DNA of 64,000 nt from Planctomycetota bacterium. Its GTDB lineage: Bacteria > Planctomycetota > J058 > J103. The position numbers and the translations under genes were made by a program. The stretch lies in NCBI GenBank assembly GCA_026004615.1, contig BPJM01000002.1, positions 124,001-188,000 on the forward strand, in the 5' to 3' direction. The notes beneath the pieces are model-generated. The model did not search any database. It was not told where the DNA came from and worked only from the letters and a program-made list of their open reading frames with translations. Of this stretch, positions 7,732 through 17,143 are shown piece by piece. How positions within the stretch are numbered: the stretch's first letter is position 1; each line of letters begins with the position of its first letter.

Positions 7732-10700
7732 TCAGCCGCGCGCGGTGTCGGGGTCGGCACTGCGGCCGCGGGCCCCTGCCCGCGGGGCGTGCCGCGCCGC
7801 GAGGCTCCGCTCGGCTGCTGCCGCCGCCGCCCGCTCCGCGCTGGCAGCAGCCGCGGCGGGCCGCACGGGCGGAAGGGGTGCGCCGGCGGGGCGGCGGCGC
7901 ACGAGCCGCCCCAGCGCCCGGCCTACCTCGTCCAGCAGCACGTAGGCGACCGGCACCACGAACAGCGTCAGCAGCGTCGAGGCGAGCATGCCGCCTGCCG
8001 TCGCCACCGCCATCGGCCGTCGGGATTCCGCCCCCGCGCCCAGCCCCAGCGCCGCCGGCAGCACCCCGAAGATCATGGAGATCGCCGTCATGAGGATCGG
8101 GCGCAGCCGCACCTCGCCCGCGCGCACCACCGCGCGCTCGCGCTCCTCGCCCGCCTCCCGCAGCTGGTTGGTGTAGTCCACGAGCAGAATCGAGTTCTTG
8201 GTCACCAGGCCCATGAGCACGATGAAGCCGATGAACGAGAACAGGTTCACCGTCATCCCGAAGGCATACAGCGCGCCGAAGGCCCCGATGGCCGACAGCG
8301 GCAGTGCCAGCATGATGGTGAACGGGTGCACGAAGTGGTTGAACTGCGAGGCGAGCACCATGTAGATGATCAGCACCGCCAGCAGCAGCGCCAGACCCAG
8401 CGAGCGGAACGACTCCTGCATCTCCTCGGTCTGCCCGGTCACCGCGGTCTCGAGCTCGGCCGGCAACAGCTGCTCGCCGATGCGCTCGAGCTGCTCGAGT
8501 GCCTGGGCGAGCGGCACTCCCTCCAGGTTCGCCTCGATCTTGTTGGCGCGCCGCCGCCCGAAGCGGTAGATCTCGCTCGGGCCCACCGTCTCCACGACCT
8601 CCAGGAGGTTTGCCAGCGGCACCAGCCCGAGCACGCGGCCGTCCGGCCCCACCGCGCGCAGATGGAGCTCTTCGATCTGCGCGGGCGCCTGGCGCGCTCC
8701 GGCGGCGAGCTGCACCATCACGTCGTAGCGCTCGCCGCCCCGCTCGAAGTCGGTCACGGCATCGCCGCCGAGCAGCAGCCGTAGCGCCTCGGCGATCTGG
8801 GCGACCGAGATCCCGGACTCTGCCGCCTTGTCGCGTCGGATGCGGATCGCCAGCTGCGGCTTGTTCAGGTCCAGATCGCTGTTCACGTCCACGATGCCCG
8901 GCACCTGGCGCAGCCGCTCCTTGAGCGCCTCGCCTGTCTCGTAGAGCTGCTCGAGCTCCGGCCCCATGAGCACGTACTGCAGCGGCGCCTGCCGCTGGGT
9001 GGTGGCGATGGTCGGCCGTGGCTGCACGAAGGCGAGCAGGCCCGGGATGCCGGCCAGCCGCCGGCGCAGCTCCGCCATCACCGCGAACTGCCCCCGCAGC
9101 CCCTGGGCCCGCCGCTCTTCGTAGGGCCTGAGCCGCACGAAGCAGATCCCCTCATGGACCTTGCCCGGCCCGCCGCGCGCCAGCCCGATCGCGGCGAAGA
9201 AGGTCCGCACCTCGGGGGTCTCGGCCAGCACCTGCTCGATCTCGGCGAGATAGCGGTCGGTATAGGCGACGGTGGCGCCCTGCGGCGCGCGCAGGAAGAT
9301 GATGAAGCTGCCCTGGTCGGTCTCGGGACTCAGCTCCTTGCCCAGGCGCGAGAACATCCAGAAGCCACCGCCGGTGGCCGCGAGCGCCACCCCCACCACC
9401 AGCCAGCGGTGGCGGAGCGCCGCGGCGAGGGCGCGCCCGTAGCCGCGGGTCAGCCACTGGTGCGCGGCCTCCACCCGGCGGCCGAGCCAGCCCTGCCCGG
9501 TCGCCGGCCGCAGGAAGCGCGAGCAGAGCATGGGGGTGAGGGTGAGCGCCACCGCCAGCGAGATGAGCACCGCCACCGCGACCGTGACCGCGAACTCGAA
9601 GAACAGCCGGCCCACCATGCCTTCGACGAAGGCGACCGGCAGGAAGACCGCCACGATGGCGAAGGTCGCCGCCATGGCAGCGAACGCGATCTCGGCCGCG
9701 CCCTCGCGCGCCGCCTGGAGCAGGGGCTTGCCCTCTTCGGCGTGCCGGTAGATGTTCTCCAGGACGACGATCGCATCGTCGATCACCACGCCTACCGAGA
9801 TGGTGAGCGCCAGCAGCGTCAGGGTGTTGATCGTGAAGCCGAGGAAGTAGATCACCGCGAAGGTGGCCACGATCGAGGTCGGGATGGCCAGCCCCGCGAT
9901 CACCGTCGAGCGCCAGCTGACCAGGAACATGAGGATCACGAAGGCGGCCAGCCCGCCGCCCAGCACCAGCGCCTCTTCGACCTCGGCGATCGACTGCTCG
10001 ATGTAGGTCGAGCTGTCGAAGGCGACCGTGACCTCGTAGCCGGGGGGCAGCTCCTGCCGGATGCGCTCCAGCTCCGCCTTCACGCGCCGGGCGACCGCGA
10101 CCGTGTTCGCCTCGGACTGCTTCAGGATCCCCAGCCCCACCGCCGGCCGCGCGATGGCGTCCGGCCGCCGGCTGAAGCGCGCGAGCTGGCGTTCCTGGCG
10201 CGGGCCGGGCTCCACGCGCGCCACCTCCCGCAGCCGCACCGGCGCCCCGCCGCGCCAGGCCACGATGAGGTCCTCGAACGCCACCACGCTCGGCAGCTCG
10301 CCCTCGGTGCGGACCGTGAACTCGCGGTTCAGACTCTCGATGCGGCCGCTGGGGATCTCGGCGTTCTGCTCGCGCAGCGCCCGCGCCACATCCGCCACCG
10401 TGAGCTGGCGGGCCGCGAGCTGCTGCGGGTCGAGCCAGACCCGGACCGCGAACTCCTGCGCCCCGCCGATCAGGATCTGGCCGATGCCAGACAGCCCCTC
10501 CAGCCGCGGTTTGAGCACCTTGTCGGCGTACTCGGTGAGCTCCACCCGGCTCTTGTCGGTGGCGGTGAGCGCGATCCACATGATCGCCTGCGCATCCAGG
10601 TCGAGCTTGGCGACCACCGGCTCCTCGATCTCCTCGGGCAGCTGCTGGCGGATCGAGGCGATGCGGTCGCGCACCTCCTGGGCGGCGACGTCGATGTCGC

Positions 10701-10995
10701 GCTCCAGCTCGAAGGTGATGGTGATCTGCGCGCCGCCCTCGCTGCTGACCGACTCCAGGGTCTTGATCCCTTCGATGGTGCCGATCGCCTCCTCGATCGG
10801 ATCGGTCACCTCCTTCTCGACCACCTCGGGACTGGCACCCGGCAGCAGTGCCGAGACGGTGACGATGGGGAACTCGATGTCGGGCAGCTCGCGGACCGGC
10901 AGCCGGCTGTAGCCGACGTAGCCGAAGACCAGCAGCGCCGCGGTCAGCATGACCGCGAACACCGGGCGCCGGATGCTCACCTCGGGCAGGAACAC
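7732..10995 (-). CDS. RND multidrug efflux transporter (AcrB/MexB-like, HAE-1)
   Basis: 1087 residues from GTG 10995, seven bases after the adaptor stop. The start FLPEVSIRRPVFAVMLTAALLVFGYVGY is the classical TM1. GVVIDDAIVVLENIYRH (TM4, about residue 405) carries the two proton-relay aspartates, and GLVTKNSILLVDY (TM10) the essential lysine. SPETDQGSF starts the second periplasmic half. Length and 12-TM layout match proton-driven drug/lipid exporters that work as trimers with an adaptor and a TolC channel. A ~50-residue Ala/Arg-rich C-terminal tail is longer than usual. It is the last gene of the tetR-tolC-adaptor-pump operon. Substrates unknown. Confidence 0.93.
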   Translation of the reverse strand: MFLPEVSIRRPVFAVMLTAALLVFGYVGYSRLPVRELPDIEFPIVTVSALLPGASPEVVEKEVTDPIEEAIGTIEGIKTLESVSSEGGAQITITFELERDIDVAAQEVRDRIASIRQQLPEEIEEPVVAKLDLDAQAIMWIALTATDKSRVELTEYADKVLKPRLEGLSGIGQILIGGAQEFAVRVWLDPQQLAARQLTVADVARALREQNAEIPSGRIESLNREFTVRTEGELPSVVAFEDLIVAWRGGAPVRLREVARVEPGPRQERQLARFSRRPDAIARPAVGLGILKQSEANTVAVARRVKAELERIRQELPPGYEVTVAFDSSTYIEQSIAEVEEALVLGGGLAAFVILMFLVSWRSTVIAGLAIPTSIVATFAVIYFLGFTINTLTLLALTISVGVVIDDAIVVLENIYRHAEEGKPLLQAAREGAAEIAFAAMAATFAIVAVFLPVAFVEGMVGRLFFEFAVTVAVAVLISLAVALTLTPMLCSRFLRPATGQGWLGRRVEAAHQWLTRGYGRALAAALRHRWLVVGVALAATGGGFWMFSRLGKELSPETDQGSFIIFLRAPQGATVAYTDRYLAEIEQVLAETPEVRTFFAAIGLARGGPGKVHEGICFVRLRPYEERRAQGLRGQFAVMAELRRRLAGIPGLLAFVQPRPTIATTQRQAPLQYVLMGPELEQLYETGEALKERLRQVPGIVDVNSDLDLNKPQLAIRIRRDKAAESGISVAQIAEALRLLLGGDAVTDFERGGERYDVMVQLAAGARQAPAQIEELHLRAVGPDGRVLGLVPLANLLEVVETVGPSEIYRFGRRRANKIEANLEGVPLAQALEQLERIGEQLLPAELETAVTGQTEEMQESFRSLGLALLLAVLIIYMVLASQFNHFVHPFTIMLALPLSAIGAFGALYAFGMTVNLFSFIGFIVLMGLVTKNSILLVDYTNQLREAGEERERAVVRAGEVRLRPILMTAISMIFGVLPAALGLGAGAESRRPMAVATAGGMLASTLLTLFVVPVAYVLLDEVGRALGRLVRRRPAGAPLPPVRPAAAAASAERAAAAAAERSLAARHAPRAGARGRSADPDTARG

Positions 10996-11001
10996 GGCTG
11001 C

Positions 11002-12297
11002 TCACTCCCCAGAAGCCGGCGCGGCGCTATCCGCCGGCGGCCCGGCCTCGATGCGGGCCGGCCCGGCGGCGACGCTCGCCTCCAGCCGCCGCCGGATGCG
11101 GACCGGGGCGCCGTCGTTCACGCGCTGCAGCCCCGCCGCCACCACCAGCTCGCCGGCCCGCACGCCCTGGCGGATCTCCACCCGGCCCGCCAGCCGCTGG
11201 CCGAGCACCGCCTGCCGCCGCTCGGCGCGCAGCTGCTCGCCTTCGCCCACCACCGCATAGACGAAGTGCTTTCCGCCGCGCGGCACGATCGCCTCCTCGG
11301 GCACCACCACCGCGGCGCGCGAGGCGAACACCAGCTTCACCGTGCAGAAGGCGCCGGGCCGCAGCAGCCGCTCCGCATTCGGCAGCCGGGCGCGCACCGT
11401 CACGGTGCGCGTGTCGGGATCGACCGCCGGCGCGACGAAGACCACCTCGCCGGCAAAGCGGCGTCCTGGATACGCCTCGAGCGTCACCTCGGCCCGCAGC
11501 CCAGCTGCCAGCCGCGGCAGGTGCCTCTCCGGCACCGCGAAACGCGCCTCCAGCGGCTCCAGCGCCACCAGCCGCACCAGCCGCTCGCCCTTCTTCACGT
11601 AGTCGCCCGGGCTGACCGTGCGCTCGCCGAGTGCGCCTGCGAACGGTGCGCTCAGTACGGCATCCGCGCGCTGCCGGCGCGCCAGCAGCAACTCCGCCTC
11701 CGCCTGCGCCACCGCCTGCGCGGCCTCGGCCACCCCCGCCTCCGCGAGCGCGCGCGCCGCCTCGGCCGCGCGCGCCGCCGTCTCGGCCTCGGTCAGCACC
11801 GCCTCGGTGGTCGCCCCCCCGGCGAACAGCTCGCGCTTGCGGCGCAGGTTGGCGGCGGCGTTGTCCGCCTCCGCCTGCGCGCGCACCAGCGCCGCGCGCG
11901 CCACCTCGAGCTGGGCGCGCGCGCGCGCCAGCAGCGCCTCGGCCTGCTGCTCGCGGAGCCCGAGCAGCTCGTCGTCCAGCTCGATCAGCCTCGTGCCGGC
12001 CTGGACCTCCTCGCCGCCGGCGAAGTGCACGAGCGCCACCACGCCGTCGATCTCGGGTGCGAGCCACGCTTCCTCGGGCGAGATCAGCGTGCCCGGCGCC
12101 AGCACGTGCTCGTCGATGGTCTCGGCGCGTGCCGGCGCCACATCGACCGCGAGCGCGCGCGCGGGAACCGCGGCGGCCTGGGCCTCGACCTCGGCACCGC
12201 CCCCGGTCTCGCAGCCCGCGAGTACCGCCGCCAGCGCCGCCGCCAGCAGTGCGGCCCCGGGCGCGCTGCGGGGCCGCCGCCACGCGCCTGTCCTCAT
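11002..12297 (-). CDS. RND periplasmic adaptor (membrane fusion) lipoprotein
   Basis: 431 residues. ATG 12297 overlaps the tolC stop as ATGA. The signal ends AAVLAGCETG, a lipobox, so the protein is anchored in the inner membrane. The order is typical of AcrA/MexA: a first lipoyl half (GTLISPEEAWLAPEIDGVV), a long Ala-rich coiled-coil hairpin (about residues 110-200) that contacts TolC, and a second lipoyl half (LSAPFAGALGERTVSPGDYV). The beta-barrel and membrane-proximal domain follow (PEEAIVPRGGKHFVYAV). It bridges the RND pump and the outer-membrane channel encoded beside it. Confidence 0.9.
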   Translation of the reverse strand: MRTGAWRRPRSAPGAALLAAALAAVLAGCETGGGAEVEAQAAAVPARALAVDVAPARAETIDEHVLAPGTLISPEEAWLAPEIDGVVALVHFAGGEEVQAGTRLIELDDELLGLREQQAEALLARARAQLEVARAALVRAQAEADNAAANLRRKRELFAGGATTEAVLTEAETAARAAEAARALAEAGVAEAAQAVAQAEAELLLARRQRADAVLSAPFAGALGERTVSPGDYVKKGERLVRLVALEPLEARFAVPERHLPRLAAGLRAEVTLEAYPGRRFAGEVVFVAPAVDPDTRTVTVRARLPNAERLLRPGAFCTVKLVFASRAAVVVPEEAIVPRGGKHFVYAVVGEGEQLRAERRQAVLGQRLAGRVEIRQGVRAGELVVAAGLQRVNDGAPVRIRRRLEASVAAGPARIEAGPPADSAAPASGE

Positions 12298-13767
12298 GAG
12301 GTGCTCCTCAGCAGCTCCAGCAGGGGCTCCGCCCGCTTCATGTCGCCCACCGCGAGCCGGATGCGCAGCGCCGCCAGCTTGTGCGCGAGCCGGCTGCGCC
12401 CCAGCTCCCGCTCCGCCTCTTCGTGCTCCAGCTGCGCGAGCAGCACGTCGAGGGCGGTCGCCTCGCCGCTGCGCAGGCGTGCCTGCGCCAGCTCGAGCGA
12501 GGCCCGCGCGGCCTCGAGGCCGGCTCTCGAGCGCCTGGAGCGACATCTCCAGCGCGAGGAGGCCGTACAGGCGCCTCGCTGATCTCCTGGCGCACCTGCT
12601 TGCGCCGGGCGGCGAGCTCGAGCTCGCGCTGGCGGACCTCCGAGCGCGCCTGGGCGAGCCGCGCCTCGCGCCCGCCGCCATCGAACAGCGTCCATTCGCC
12701 CAGCACCCCCAGCGTCCAGTCGATCTGGGCGTTGAACCCTCCCTCCATGTGCGTCCAGTGGGTCCATTCCAGGCTGATTTTCGGCAGGTACTCGGCCCAC
12801 ACCAGCCGTTCGCGCGCCTTGGCCTCCTCGATCGCGGCCGCCGCCGCCTGCAGATCGGGCCGCTCGGCGTATCCCTGCTCGAGCAGCTCGGGCAGCGCTC
12901 CGGGTACCGAGCGCACCTCGTAGGTGTCCGCCAGCGCGCGCTCGCCGAGCTCGATCCCCAGCAACCGCTCCAGCCGCGCGCGCGCCGCCAGCCGCTCCTG
13001 CGCGGTGCGGTGCAGCTCGGCCTGCACCTGATCGCGCCGCGCCTGCATGAGCAGCACCTGCTGGCGCGGCGCCTCGCCCGCGCGCTCCTGGACCTCGAGC
13101 ACCCGCAGCTGCTCGGCGGCGTGCCGGTGCGCCAGCTCCAGCGCCGCGAGGTCGTGCTCCAGCGCCAGCACGCCGTAGAACTCCGCGGCGACGGCGAACA
13201 GCAGCCGATCGCGCGCCTCGCGCAACCGCAGCCGCTCGATCCGGCGGGTGGCCGCCGCCAGGTCGAGCGCCGGCAGCAAGCGCCCCTCCAGCAGCGGCTG
13301 CTGCAGGCGGAAGTAGTACTCGAACCGCTCCTGGGGCGTGAACGAGCTGCCGCCGAAGGAGACCTCCTCGGAGTCGCGCGTGTACCGCGTGAACAGCGTC
13401 GCCCGCGGCAGCACCCCGGAGATCGCCTGCTGCACCAGGGTGTCGGCCACCACCAGCCGCTCGCCGGCGAGCCGGAGCTCCTCGGCGTGCGCGAGCGCGA
13501 GCGCGAAGCACTCCGAGAGCGTCAGCCGCGGGGCGCTCCCGAAGCCGCTCGAGCCGCGCTCAGCCCGCGGGCGAACGCCGCGCTGCCCTGCTCGCCGAGG
13601 TGCGGGGCTGCCGGCGTCGGCGGCGAGGGGTGGAGTGCACGTGCAGGCGCGCCCGCTCGGGGCTCAGGGTGCAGCCCGCCGAGGGCGAGGAGTGCCACGA
13701 GCGCCCAGCCGGCGCCGAGCGGCCAGCGGCCTGTCCCGTCCCCGGCACGGCTGGCACCCGCCTGCAC
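12294..13767 (-). pseudogene. TolC-family outer membrane efflux protein, frameshifted
   Basis: GTG 13767 has GGAG six bases upstream and lies 12 bp after the tetR stop. It opens a signal-peptide-like frame (WPLGAGWALVALLALGGLHPEPRAG). Near 13525 the frame must shift, after which LTLSECFALALAHAEELRLAGERLVVADTL starts the OEP repeats. These continue as 370 clean residues to QVRQEISEA near 12585. RLYGLLALEMSLQALE is in a second frame, and from about 12530 ASLELAQARLRSGEATALDVLLAQLE runs in a third to the stop at 12294. Three shifts in a gene whose two partners are intact suggest either a recent pseudogene or sequencing indels. A working pump would need another TolC if the gene is truly broken. 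Confidence 0.75.
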
Positions 13768-13779
13768 CGCTGCTCCGCT

Positions 13780-14490
13780 TCACCGCTCGTCCTCCAAACG
13801 GGCGCCGGCGCCAGGGGACTGCTGGGCGGACAACCGCCCGGCCGGCCGGCTGCGTACGCCTTCGAGCAGCACGCCGACGCAGCTGCGGGCCACCTGTTCG
13901 GGGGGGCGGCGGAACTCCTCGCGGCCGAAGATCTGCACCGCCAGCGCGTAGTGCACCACCATCCCGATGAAGGTCAGCGCCAACAGCTCGGGATCGAGCT
14001 CGGAACGAAAGGCGCCCTCGCGCTGGCGGCGGCGCACGTAGTCGGCCAGAAAGCCGTTCAGCCGCTTGACCCGCGCCTGATAGAACATCTCGGCCAGCTC
14101 GTGCTCCTCCAGCCCGCTGTAGAGCATGAGGCGGAAAAACGCGGGGTCGGCCTCGAGCCGCTTGAGCAGCTCGCGCGCCACCGTGCCGAACACCCCTTCG
14201 TCATCCCCGCGCGCGGCCGCCTCGCGCTCGAAGATCGCCTCGCCCGCCTGTGCGATCTCGCGCTCGATCAGCGCGGCGAACAGGCCCTGCTTGGTGCCGA
14301 ACATGCGGTAGAGCAGCGCCTCGTTCACCCCGGCCGCGCGCGCCAGTTGGCGGCTGGTGGAGCCCGCGAAGCCGCGCCGCGCGAACAGCTCCTTGACGCG
14401 CTCCAGCGTCAGCGCGCGGCGCTGGGCGGCCGGAAGCCGCTTGCGGGGGCGGCGCCGAGCGGCGGTGCGTCGGGTCCGGGCCGTGGGCAC
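13780..14490 (-). CDS. TetR/AcrR-family transcriptional repressor
   Basis: 236 residues from GTG 14490 (GAGGAG upstream). After a basic tail, LTLERVKELFARRGFAGSTSRQLARAAGVNEALLYRMFGTKQGLFAALIERE is the complete TetR helix-turn-helix (split here only for description; about residues 28-80). The C-terminal half (ELDPELLALTFIGMVVHYALAVQIF) is the ligand/dimer domain of AcrR-like regulators. It is first gene of the efflux operon and is followed after 12 bp by tolC, so it most likely represses its own operon until a pump substrate binds. A palindrome just upstream is the probable operator. Confidence 0.88.
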   Translation of the reverse strand: MPTARTRRTAARRRPRKRLPAAQRRALTLERVKELFARRGFAGSTSRQLARAAGVNEALLYRMFGTKQGLFAALIEREIAQAGEAIFEREAAARGDDEGVFGTVARELLKRLEADPAFFRLMLYSGLEEHELAEMFYQARVKRLNGFLADYVRRRQREGAFRSELDPELLALTFIGMVVHYALAVQIFGREEFRRPPEQVARSCVGVLLEGVRSRPAGRLSAQQSPGAGARLEDER

Positions 14491-14516
14491 GGGCAGCTCC
14501 TCGGGGCGCGACCATA

Positions 14517-14534
14517 TAAGTCAGCGCATACTTA
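14517..14534 (-). promoter_or_regulatory. Putative TetR operator (TAAGT-N8-ACTTA)
   Basis: TAAGT (14517-14521), spacer CAGCGCAT, ACTTA (14530-14534) form an 18-bp palindrome 27 bp before the tetR start, in a locally AT-rich island (TATAAGT...TACTTACAAC). TetR-type repressors bind such inverted repeats over their own promoters. Site assignment is inferred from position and symmetry. Confidence 0.5.
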
Positions 14535-14671
14535 CAACATGGTAGCGGCGCCGCCGACGCCGTCAAGAGCGCGCTCGCCGCCGGCCCTGAGCGGAGCCCG
14601 ACGCGCCGCCGCCAGCACCCTGTGCCCGGCGTCCCCTCGCCCCGGGGCGGCGCCGGCCTTTGCCGTGCCCG

Positions 14672-15412
14672 CTACCGCAGCAGCGCCCCGCCGCCGATCA
14701 GCAGCAGCGCATAGACCACCAGCCGGAAGCGATGCTCGTCGATGCGGGCGTGGCACCACTCCCCCAGGGCCAGAGCCAGGAGCACCACCGGCGCCAGCAC
14801 CCCGAGAAAGGGCAGCTGCGCCGCTCCCAGCCGCCCGCCGGCCAGGTAGGTGGCGATCAGCACCAGGTTGAGCCCGAGCCACATCACGCACAGCGTGCTG
14901 CGAAAGCGCCGGCGGTCCAGCCCCAGCCGCTCGATCGTCCAGACCACCAGCGGGCCGCCCGAGGCGTAGATCCCGTGCACCACACCGGCCGCGAACAGCC
15001 ACGGTCCCACCTGCCGCAGCCCGAGCGTCCAGCGCACCGGCTCGTGGTGTGGATCGGCGAGCCGCCGCCAAAGCTCGCGCAGTGCGAACAGGCACACCAG
15101 CGCCCCGTATGCGCGCTCCAGCGCCCGGCTGGCCACCAGGTGGAAGGCCGCCAGCCCCACCGCCATGCCGGCGAGCATGCACGGCAGCAGGTAGCGGCCG
15201 AGCAACCGCCACTGGACGTGCTCGTGGTGGCGGAGCACGATCGTGGCGGTGACCAGCGTGCTCATCGGCACCAGCAGCGGCACCAGCTCGCCGAGCGGCC
15301 AGACCAGCGCGCCCAGGGTGAGCGAGATGATCACCCCGCCGAAGCCGCTCAGCGCCTGCGCGGCGAAGCCCACCAGCGCCGCCAGGGCGACGAAGGCAAA
15401 GTGCGGATCCAC
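14672..15412 (-). CDS. TauE/SafE (TSUP) family permease
   Basis: 246 residues from GTG 15412 (VDPHFAFVALAALVGFAAQ), with AGGGGA nine bases upstream; longer frames upstream are Arg-rich and unlikely. About eight hydrophobic segments are visible. SGFGGVIISLTLGALVWPLGELVPLLVPMST is the first conserved TSUP half, with the Gly/Ser-rich loop after TM1. GIYASGGPLVVW is the matching second-half motif. The family exports or imports small sulfur-containing or organic anions such as sulfite, sulfoacetate and glycolate; which one cannot be told. It is monocistronic between the PHP lipoprotein gene and the tetR promoter, in the same direction as both. Confidence 0.75.
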   Translation of the reverse strand: MDPHFAFVALAALVGFAAQALSGFGGVIISLTLGALVWPLGELVPLLVPMSTLVTATIVLRHHEHVQWRLLGRYLLPCMLAGMAVGLAAFHLVASRALERAYGALVCLFALRELWRRLADPHHEPVRWTLGLRQVGPWLFAAGVVHGIYASGGPLVVWTIERLGLDRRRFRSTLCVMWLGLNLVLIATYLAGGRLGAAQLPFLGVLAPVVLLALALGEWCHARIDEHRFRLVVYALLLIGGGALLR

Positions 15413-15520
15413 GGTGCGTGTCCCCTGCTGCCCGCGCCCGCAAGACTCTACCGGGCGCCGGCACGGCCGGCCAGGGGCGGCTCGCCTTCCGGCGCCCGCC
15501 GCGGCACGCACCCGGCCCGT

Positions 15521-17143
15521 TCAGCCTCCGCCCGCTGGCGGCGCATCCGGGGGCGGCGTGCCGGGCTGGGCGGGCAGGTTGACGTAGATCCAGTTCGAGC
15601 GCGAGCGGCGGCCGGGGCCGGCTTCCAGCCGGTAGAAGTGGAAGCTCTGCGGCTCGATCGCGTGCACGTAGCCGCCGCGCGCCACCACGCGCCGCTCGCC
15701 GTCGATGACCAGCGCCGCCCGGCCGCGCCAGCGCAGCTCCACCCGGCGCTCGGCCCGCAGTGCGGCGCCGACCGGCTGCCAGTGCGGCTCCAGCTCGGTG
15801 CGCGCCATGAACGAGCGCGCCTCCGGGCCGCCGACCACGATCCGCCCCCCGGCCAGGGCCTCGAAGATCGCGTCCCGGTCGCGCCCGCGCGCGAGCACCC
15901 AGAGCGTCGGCACGAGCAGCTCGCGGTGGTTGTCCGAGCCCCCGGTGGCGATCTGCCGCCGGCGCTGCGCGGCGATGCGCGCATCCAGGGCGCGGAACAC
16001 CGCGTCCAGCGCCAGCTCCTCGCCGCGGCGGCCCACCGCCAGCTCGCCCAGGTGATGCAGCAGGGTGAGCGCTTCCAGGCCGTCCACCGCGGCGGTGACC
16101 GGCTCGCCGAGGTAGTGCTGCACCGTCAGCTGTGAGAACGCGGCCGGCGATCCGCCCTCCGGCTCGCGCCACGGCCGCGCGTAGTCGGGAAAGAACGGGA
16201 TCCGGAGCCGGTGGGTCAGGGGGTGGGTCGGCACGAGCAGCCGGTCACGGGCCGGCACCCGCTCCAGCAGCACGCCGATCCGGTCCTGGCGCCGCTCCAG
16301 CTCCCCCACCAGCAGCGCGTGTTCGGGCCGGCGCAGCACCAGCAGCGCATGCCCCGCCGGCCCGGTCAGCTCGAAGCCGGGCAGCACCACCGGGCGCCGG
16401 CCCGGCTCGCCGAGCCGCTGCAGCCGCTCGGCGAAGCGCTGGAAGGACTCCTCGTACAGGTGCGGAGCGGCCCACAGGTGCGGGTGCAGGCCCACGAAGT
16501 CCAGCCCGTTGCACGCCGCGAGCGCAACCGTCTGCTCCGGCGAGATCGTGACGTGCCCGTCCGCATTCGGATCGGGCGGGGTGACGTGCGCGTGCAGATC
16601 GCCCGCGAGCCAGAGCATGCCCGCGGTGCTCGGCGGCGGTGCGAGCGGCGGCCCCCGGTCATCGCCGGCCGGATCGAACCCGAACAGCCCGGCCAAGAAA
16701 TCCAGCAGCTGACCCGGCGACAGGCCCAGCCGCACCGAGACCAGCCCGGCGCTCAGCCCGAGCTCCAGATCGGCGCGCCGCCACGGATCGGGGTAGGCGA
16801 GCAGATCGGGCACGTCGGCGTGCAGGTGGCCGAGGCGCTCGAGCGCACCCTCGCGCCACGCCCCCACCCAGAGCAGCGCGCTCAGCGGCAGGCCGACCTC
16901 GCGGTCGCGCATCCAGACGGCGTCCCGGCCCCTGAGCCCCGCCTTGCGCAGCTGCGCGTAGCCCACCCCCAGGTGCAGCCAGTCGGTCGCCTTCAGATCG
17001 GCGTGGAGCCCCGGGCCGAAGCCCACCTCCACCGTGAAGACGTCCACCAGATCGGCGGCCCGGTCGCTCAGGTAGCTGCAGCCGCCGAGCCCGAGCACGC
17101 TCACGAGCAGCAGCGCAGCCGCGCCCGCCCGCCGCCGCTTCAG
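15521..17143 (-). CDS. PHP-domain metallohydrolase lipoprotein (CehA/McbA-like)
   Basis: About 540 residues. A lipobox, VSVLGLGGCSYLSD, follows a short basic n-region. The first ~170 residues resemble a small outer-membrane/lipid-associated domain with repeated VGFGPGLHAD..HLGVGYAQL strands. The second part is a PHP phosphoesterase: GDLHAHV (HxH), LDFVGLHPHLW, LVPTHPLTHR, and TGGSDNHREL near the end supply the metal-binding His and Asp residues. Such CehA-type proteins hydrolyse phosphate or other esters with Mn/Zn/Fe. The start is unclear: the only codon near the signal is CTG at 17143, which overlaps the stop of the upstream selenoprotein gene as CTGA. The overlap shows tight coupling to that gene. 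Confidence 0.7.
   Translation of the reverse strand: MKRRRAGAAALLLVSVLGLGGCSYLSDRAADLVDVFTVEVGFGPGLHADLKATDWLHLGVGYAQLRKAGLRGRDAVWMRDREVGLPLSALLWVGAWREGALERLGHLHADVPDLLAYPDPWRRADLELGLSAGLVSVRLGLSPGQLLDFLAGLFGFDPAGDDRGPPLAPPPSTAGMLWLAGDLHAHVTPPDPNADGHVTISPEQTVALAACNGLDFVGLHPHLWAAPHLYEESFQRFAERLQRLGEPGRRPVVLPGFELTGPAGHALLVLRRPEHALLVGELERRQDRIGVLLERVPARDRLLVPTHPLTHRLRIPFFPDYARPWREPEGGSPAAFSQLTVQHYLGEPVTAAVDGLEALTLLHHLGELAVGRRGEELALDAVFRALDARIAAQRRRQIATGGSDNHRELLVPTLWVLARGRDRDAIFEALAGGRIVVGGPEARSFMARTELEPHWQPVGAALRAERRVELRWRGRAALVIDGERRVVARGGYVHAIEPQSFHFYRLEAGPGRRSRSNWIYVNLPAQPGTPPPDAPPAGGG

Noticed and set aside
9154..12582. 1142-codon plus-strand open frame opposite the RND pump genes
   Set aside because: Complement of acrB-like and adaptor genes; His/Asp/Arg-rich shadow with no motifs.
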